Part shown: in pieces, positions 59,611 to 64,000 of the stretch
Position numbering within the stretch: the first letter of the stretch is position 1
Layout: each line of letters starts with the position of its first letter
Source of the DNA: DASZUK01 sp963745595
Lineage (GTDB): Bacteria > Actinomycetota > Acidimicrobiia > Acidimicrobiales > RAAP-2
DNA: 64,000 bases
NCBI GenBank assembly: GCA_963745595.1
Contig: CAVUYB010000015.1
Coordinates: forward strand, 248,001-312,000
Direction: 5' to 3'
Translations under genes and position numbers: made by a program
The notes under the pieces: generated by a model
The model's database searches: none
What the model saw: the letters and a program-made list of their open reading frames with translations, nothing else
Told to the model about the DNA's origin: nothing

Positions 59611-59661
59611 GTTGCCACTGGTCGGATTGCCCACTAGGTCGGATTGCCACTAGTCGGACTG
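59611..59661. repeat. degenerate 15-17-bp tandem repeat upstream of dnaA
   Basis: gtcggattgcccactag (59621-59637), gtcggattgccacta (59638-59652) and a partial gtcggactg (59653) follow an opening gttgccactg. They occupy the middle of the 330-bp rpmH-dnaA gap; the rest of the gap shows only the likely dnaA promoter (TACGTT at 59674) and DnaA boxes. Confidence 0.6.
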
Positions 59662-59703
59662 ACCGACACGGTGTACGTTCGACCGACCACGGTCATGCGG
59701 ATG

Positions 59704-59731
59704 TTCCACACCTGTGGACCACGCTGTGGAC
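59704..59731. promoter_or_regulatory. DnaA-box cluster before dnaA
   Basis: TTCCACA (59704-59710), TGTGGAC (59713-59719) and TGTGGAC (59725-59731) are close to the TTGTCCACA consensus in both orientations. The cluster lies 30-58 bp before the dnaA start and is probably autoregulatory. Confidence 0.65.
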
Positions 59732-59761
59732 GAACGACGGCATGGCCGCGCGGAGGAGCAG

Positions 59762-61180
59762 GTGGACGAAACCAGTGGGCTGTGGACGCGATGTGCAGCG
59801 TCCTTGCGTGAACAGGTGTCGGAAACCACGTGGCAGATGTGGCTGTCGAACATCGTCCCGATCTCGTCCGGCGATGGCGCCATGGTGCTCGGCGTTCCGA
59901 ACCTCGTCGTCCGGGACCGCGTCGACAGCCGGTTCCTGCAGTTGATCGAGGAGACCCTGGCCGTGATGGCCGGCGAGCCCGTCCATGTCGAGCTCAGTCT
60001 CCTCGACCGGCCGGCCGGTGACAAAGGCACCCGCACGGACCCGGTGCCCGACCCCGCCCGCAGCCCAGCTGTCGCGTCGGACCCCCCGCTGGCCCGGCCG
60101 GTCACGAACAACGGCCGGCCCGCCGCGCCGCCCGGAGGACGCGAAACCGCCGCGGTCTCGCTCGACCTCCGTTTCACGTTCGACACGTTCGTCGCCGCGT
60201 CGTCGAACCGCCTGGCCCACGCAGCGGCCCAGGCCGTCGCCGAGACGCCCGGACGGTCGTACAACCCGCTGTTCATCTACGGCGACTCCGGGCTCGGCAA
60301 GACCCACCTGCTCCACGCCATCGGGAACTACGTCCAAGAGAACTTCCCGGTCCGAACCGTCCTGTACGTCACGACGGAGACGTTCATGAACGACTTCGTC
60401 GACTCCCTCCGGATGTCGACGACGATCGCGTTCAAACGGCGGTACCGGGAATGTGACGTCCTCCTCATCGACGACGTCCAGTTCATGGAGAACAAGGAGG
60501 GGCTCCAGGAGGAGTTCTTCCACACCTACAACGACCTCCACGGCGCCGGGAAGCAGATCGTGCTCACGTCCGACCGACCGCCGAAGTCGATCGAGACGCT
60601 CGAGGACCGGCTGCGCAGCCGGTTCCTCTCCGGGCTGATCACCGAGGTCGACCCCCCGGACCTCGAGACGCGCCTGGCCATCCTTCGTTCGAAGGCCGAG
60701 GCGGACCACGACGACATCCCCCACGACGTCCTCGAGTTCATCGCCACCCACGTCAAGAACAACATCCGCGAGCTCGAGGGGGCACTGATCCGCGTCACCG
60801 CGTTCGCCAGCCTGAGCCAGGAGCCGCTCTCGATCGACCTGGCCGAGCGGGTGCTTTCCGACATCGTCGCGGCCGGCGAGCCGAGACAGATCACCCCACA
60901 GATGATCCTCGACGCCACGGCGGCCAGCTACGGCTTCAGCATCGACGCCATCTGCGGACCGAGCCGGACGAGGCCGCTGGTCACCGCCCGGCAGGTCGCC
61001 ATGTACCTCGTCCGCAACCTCACCGACTACAGCTATCCCGCCATCGCCCGGGTCTTCGGCGGCCGCGACCACACGACCGTCATCCATGCCGTCGACAAGA
61101 TCACGACCCAGATGAAGGAGCGCCGGCAGATCTACGAGCAGGTCACCCAGCTCACGCACGAGATCCGCAATGGGGCATAA
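59762..61180 (+). CDS. dnaA: chromosomal replication initiator DnaA
   Basis: 472 residues from GTG 59762, chosen for the GGAGGAG site ahead of it; an ATG at 59714 would put the DnaA boxes inside the gene. Domain I LWTRCAASLREQVSETTWQM, a variable linker (~75-125), the AAA+ core with Walker A YGDSGLGKTHLLHAIG (~175), DVLLIDDVQFMENK and box VII arginine region, and domain IV ending with GGRDHTTVIHAVDKI. Binds DnaA boxes and opens oriC. Confidence 0.98.
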   Translation: MDETSGLWTRCAASLREQVSETTWQMWLSNIVPISSGDGAMVLGVPNLVVRDRVDSRFLQLIEETLAVMAGEPVHVELSLLDRPAGDKGTRTDPVPDPARSPAVASDPPLARPVTNNGRPAAPPGGRETAAVSLDLRFTFDTFVAASSNRLAHAAAQAVAETPGRSYNPLFIYGDSGLGKTHLLHAIGNYVQENFPVRTVLYVTTETFMNDFVDSLRMSTTIAFKRRYRECDVLLIDDVQFMENKEGLQEEFFHTYNDLHGAGKQIVLTSDRPPKSIETLEDRLRSRFLSGLITEVDPPDLETRLAILRSKAEADHDDIPHDVLEFIATHVKNNIRELEGALIRVTAFASLSQEPLSIDLAERVLSDIVAAGEPRQITPQMILDATAASYGFSIDAICGPSRTRPLVTARQVAMYLVRNLTDYSYPAIARVFGGRDHTTVIHAVDKITTQMKERRQIYEQVTQLTHEIRNGA

Positions 61181-61475
61181 CGCGTCGTACGGCCGGTACC
61201 GCGACCACCCAGTGGCTGTGGACGGCCACCGTCTATCCTGGGGACGCGTCCGACCCTCGTCCCCAGGTCACCACGTCGAGCCCGGCAACCACACGTGCCG
61301 TTCCACGACCACCGATCGACCAGTGGACAGCGATATCCTCCGTCACCAGGGAAAACCTCGCTTCGTCCACAATCCACAGCCCTTACTACCTCTAGAACTC
61401 AATTAATTCTTTCTTCCATCATCAGTGGGTGACCCGGCAGCCGCCGTCGACACCCCGAACGAAAGGACAGGCTTC
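61181..61475. other. chromosomal origin region (oriC)
   Basis: The 295-bp dnaA-dnaN gap. It holds DnaA-box-like sequences TGTGGAC (61217-61223), GTGGAC (61323-61328), GTCCACA (61375-61381) and ATCCACA (61382-61388). A strikingly A/T-rich tract follows (61391-61436, with aattaattctttc), a likely duplex-unwinding element. Position and content fit the actinobacterial origin. Confidence 0.85.
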
Positions 61476-62591
61476 GTGAAGTTCCGGTCCGAACGTGACT
61501 CACTCGTCGACGTGCTCGTGACGGCCGGTCGCGCCGTCGGTGGCCGTGGCGCTTCGTCTGCGGTCCTCTCGGGGCTCCTCCTCGTGAGCGAGGACAACCA
61601 CCTCGTCGTCACGGGGACCGATCTCGATCTGACGATCCGGGTAGAGCATGAGGTCATCGGTCTCGAAGACGGTTCCTGTGTCGTCCCGGCCCGGTTGACC
61701 GCCGACATCGTCCGCTCGCTCGAGCCCGGCGCGGTGACCCTCGAGGGAGCCGAGGAGAAGGTCGAGATCTCGGCCGCCCGGTCCCGCTTCGGCCTGCGGG
61801 CGTTCCCGGTCGTCGAGTACCCGACGATCCCCCCGCTGGCCGAACCGACGATCACGCTGCCCGGGTCCTTGCTCGGCGAAGGTCTGCGTCAGGTGGTCCG
61901 GGCCGCGTCGACCGACGACGCCCGTCCGCTGCTGACCGGCGTGTTGCTGACCGGGGAGAATGGGGCCATCCGGATCGTCGCCACCGACTCGTACCGGCTG
62001 GCGCTGCGGGACCTCGCCGGGACGGCCGGTCTCACTGGCGAGGACATCCTCGTCCCGGCCCGCGCCCTGGGCGAGCTCCAGCGGCTGTCCTCCTCGTCGT
62101 CGGCCGGCGATGACGACGTGAAGGAGGTCGGTGTCGCGACCGGTGCGCACGACATCACGTTCACGCGTGGGCCCGTGCGCATCAGTACCCGGTTGCTCGA
62201 CGGCTCGTACCCGGACTACCGCCAGCTGATCCCGGACCACTATCCGAACCGGCTGCACCTCGGGAAGGAGTCCCTGATCAGCGCGTTGCGCCGGGTCCGG
62301 CTCCTCGTCCGGGACAACACGACCCCCGTTCGGTTGTCGATGCGGCCCGGTGGGGTCGACCTCTCGGTCGTCTCCCAGGAGGTCGGCGACGCCAGCGAGA
62401 CGGTGGACGGCGACTTCACCGGCGAGGACCTGGTTATCGCCTTCAACCCGTCGTACCTGATCGACGGCGTCGAGGCCGCGCTGGGCGACGAGGTCGTCAT
62501 CGAGAGCGCCGATCCGTCTCGTCCCGCGACGGTCCGCGGCGCCGAGCACGACGACTTCCGGTACCTCCTGATGCCGGTGCGCGTCTCCTGA
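61476..62591 (+). CDS. dnaN: DNA polymerase III beta subunit (sliding clamp)
   Basis: 371 residues from GTG 61476 after AAAGGA. The three clamp domains are present: FRSERDSLVDVLVTAGRAVG, SRFGLRAFPVVEYPTIPPLA, VRISTRLLDGSYPDYRQLIP and the C-terminal FRYLLMPVRVS. Clamp for DNA polymerase III and repair partners. Confidence 0.98.
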   Translation: MKFRSERDSLVDVLVTAGRAVGGRGASSAVLSGLLLVSEDNHLVVTGTDLDLTIRVEHEVIGLEDGSCVVPARLTADIVRSLEPGAVTLEGAEEKVEISAARSRFGLRAFPVVEYPTIPPLAEPTITLPGSLLGEGLRQVVRAASTDDARPLLTGVLLTGENGAIRIVATDSYRLALRDLAGTAGLTGEDILVPARALGELQRLSSSSSAGDDDVKEVGVATGAHDITFTRGPVRISTRLLDGSYPDYRQLIPDHYPNRLHLGKESLISALRRVRLLVRDNTTPVRLSMRPGGVDLSVVSQEVGDASETVDGDFTGEDLVIAFNPSYLIDGVEAALGDEVVIESADPSRPATVRGAEHDDFRYLLMPVRVS

Positions 62592-62613
62592 TCCTCCGGC
62601 CCCGGTCACCCCG

Positions 62614-63744
62614 ATGAGCCTCCGCCATCTCCAACTGGCGGACTTCCGGATCTTCGCCGCGGCCGAGCTCGAACCGGACCCGGACGGGACGACGGTTATC
62701 ACCGGTCCGAACGGCGCCGGCAAGACGTCCTTCCTGGAGGCCGTCGCCTACCTCGGCCTGCAGCGATCCTTCCGCACCGCGTCCCGCGAGGCCATGATCC
62801 GCAACGGCGCGGCGCAAGCGATCGTCCGGGCCGAGCTCGACCAGGGGGAGCGGGCCGTCCTGGTGGAAGCCGAGATCTCCACCGGCGGCCGTTCGCGCAC
62901 CCAAGTCAACCGCCAGCCGACGCGCTCGCGGCGCGAGGCGGCCGACGCGGTCCCGGTGACCGTCTTCTCCCCGGAGGACCTCGCCGTCGTCCAGGGCGGC
63001 CCGGTGCACCGCCGAGACCTCGTCGACGACGCGCTCCGGTTGCTCGACCGGGCCGCGGCCGGCGCGCTCGACGACGTCGACCGGATCCTCCGCCAACGCG
63101 CTGCGCTCCTCCGCCAGGCCGGTGGTCGGCTGACCGCCGACGTCGAGACGACGCTGGAGGTGTGGGACGACCGACTGGCCGCGGCCGGGTCGGCCGTGGC
63201 GGCCGCCCGGTCGGCGCTCGTCGACGCGCTCCGCCCGGTCGCGGCGGAGGCGTACGGCGCGCTGGCCGGTGCCGACCGGTCGTCGGGTACGGCCGAGTAC
63301 CCGCTCTCACCAGCGTTTTCAGTCACGTATCGGCAGTCGTGGGCGGGCGATCTCGGCCCGGCGCTTCGGGCCGCGCGGACCGACGACCTCCGGCGCGGCG
63401 CGACGACGGTCGGGCCACACCGCGACGACCTGCGACTGGAATTGGCGGGACGCGATGCCCGGGTGCAGGCCTCGCAGGGGGAGCAACGGTGCGTCGCGCT
63501 CGGGCTGCGGCTGGCGGTCCACCAGCTCGTCACCGAACGGTCCGAGACCGCACCGATCCTCCTGCTCGACGACGTCTTCTCCGAGCTCGACCCCGACCGC
63601 AGCCGGGCGCTCCTCCGCCAGCTCCCGCCCGGTCAGACGTTGCTCACGACGGCCGTCCCGTTGCCGCTCGGCGTCGACGTCGCCGCGGTCGTCGACGTCC
63701 CGGCGGGCGGGCGTTCACCCGGGGAAGGGGTCACGGCACCGTGA
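62614..63744 (+). CDS. recF: RecF recombination mediator
   Basis: 376 residues. SMC-like ATPase: SLRHLQLADFRIFAAAELEP, Walker A GPNGAGKTSFLEA, signature region near ASQGEQRCVALGLRLA and Walker B ILLLDDVFSELDPDRS. Gap repair and RecA loading. 22 bp after dnaN; its stop overlaps the next start (GTGA). Confidence 0.97.
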   Translation: MSLRHLQLADFRIFAAAELEPDPDGTTVITGPNGAGKTSFLEAVAYLGLQRSFRTASREAMIRNGAAQAIVRAELDQGERAVLVEAEISTGGRSRTQVNRQPTRSRREAADAVPVTVFSPEDLAVVQGGPVHRRDLVDDALRLLDRAAAGALDDVDRILRQRAALLRQAGGRLTADVETTLEVWDDRLAAAGSAVAAARSALVDALRPVAAEAYGALAGADRSSGTAEYPLSPAFSVTYRQSWAGDLGPALRAARTDDLRRGATTVGPHRDDLRLELAGRDARVQASQGEQRCVALGLRLAVHQLVTERSETAPILLLDDVFSELDPDRSRALLRQLPPGQTLLTTAVPLPLGVDVAAVVDVPAGGRSPGEGVTAP

Positions 63745-64000
63745 CCCGGCGGCCGTGGCGCCGGCGGCCCGGCGTCGATCGCGGACCTCGACCGATCGGG
63801 GAGTCGCTCGACGACGCGGTGGCCGGCTTCGTCCCACCCGCCGTGGCCACCGACGCCGACCGGTCACCCGAACCGGTCACGGCCGGCGCCCTTTCCGCCG
63901 TCTTCAGTCGCTGGGAGGAGATCGTCGGGCCAGCGGTCGCCCGGCATGTTCGCCCGATCCGCTTCTCCGGCGGCGCCCTCGTCGTCGCGGTCGACCAGCC
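63741..64000 (+). CDS. DUF721 (DciA-like) protein, truncated by the window edge
   Basis: Starts at GTG 63741 overlapping recF. After a ~55-residue linker come AGALSAVFSRWEEIVGPAVA and HVRPIRFSGGALVVAVD, the DUF721/DciA KH-like core that helps load the replicative helicase. The remainder is beyond the edge; in this order gyrB normally follows. Confidence 0.85.
   Translation, partial: MTRRPWRRRPGVDRGPRPIGESLDDAVAGFVPPAVATDADRSPEPVTAGALSAVFSRWEEIVGPAVARHVRPIRFSGGALVVAVDQ

Noticed and set aside
1..64000. CRISPR array or intact insertion sequence
   Set aside because: No regularly spaced repeats of 25-40 bp and no transposase were found; the repeats present are short minisatellites.

Overview
The window is a high-GC, gene-dense chromosome segment from an actinobacterium. 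Four things point there: the gene order around the origin (pcnB, DUF6049, murJ, trxB, trxA, cwlM-like, parB, parA, rsmG, jag, yidC, yidD, rnpA, rpmH, dnaA, dnaN, recF, DUF721), an rpsF-ssb-rpsR-rplI-dnaB block, a DUF5318/PadR/ino1 trio, and coenzyme F420 genes (cofD, an LLM-family reductase). The abundance of F420-type and SDR enzymes and the very G+C-rich sequence suggest a deep lineage such as Acidimicrobiia; that placement is an inference.

Layout. 1-911: a partial Fe-S protein, dcd and a tRNA-Gly(CCC). 865-8738: a genomic island in the tRNA-Gly gene, bounded by perfect 47-bp copies of the tRNA 3' half. It carries a degraded integrase, a translationally coupled three-gene restriction-like system (MmeI-family methyltransferase without a recognisable nuclease site, DExH helicase, GIY-YIG nuclease) and a decayed HNH endonuclease gene. 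8739-10358: a second small cassette, an HTH protein plus an AbiEii-like nucleotidyltransferase (toxin-antitoxin type), closed by a third 15-bp scar of the same tRNA. 10426-14288: two DHA2-type drug exporters around a MarR regulator. 14477-33394: metabolic genes: carbonic anhydrase, a GntR regulator and an NMT1-type ABC importer that appear to share an operator, cofD, an N-acyl-D-amino-acid deacylase-like hydrolase, a response regulator, peroxiredoxin, SDRs, an Old Yellow Enzyme, a UvrD2-type helicase and an F420-dependent reductase. 33458-41691: dnaB with a class 3 intein, the rplI/rpsR/ssb/rpsF operon, panB, DUF5318, PadR and ino1. 42566-64000: the origin region.

Three window-wide patterns stand out. 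First, at least fifteen genes start 6-7 nt after a TANNNT -10 element, with no Shine-Dalgarno: leaderless transcription. Second, eight otherwise intact genes, including trxB and pcnB, carry frameshifts that are all net single-base insertions (one gene has two), and a ninth site could explain an apparent peroxiredoxin-SDR fusion; this looks like systematic assembly error. Third, selfish or repeated elements cluster at replication genes: the dnaB intein, a free-standing LAGLIDADG gene beside duplicated parS elements, and tandem repeats upstream of dnaA.

The origin genes are arranged for replication and segregation. oriC lies between dnaA and dnaN, parS-like sites flank parAB, and the yidC-yidD-rnpA-rpmH block runs away from dnaA on the opposite strand.
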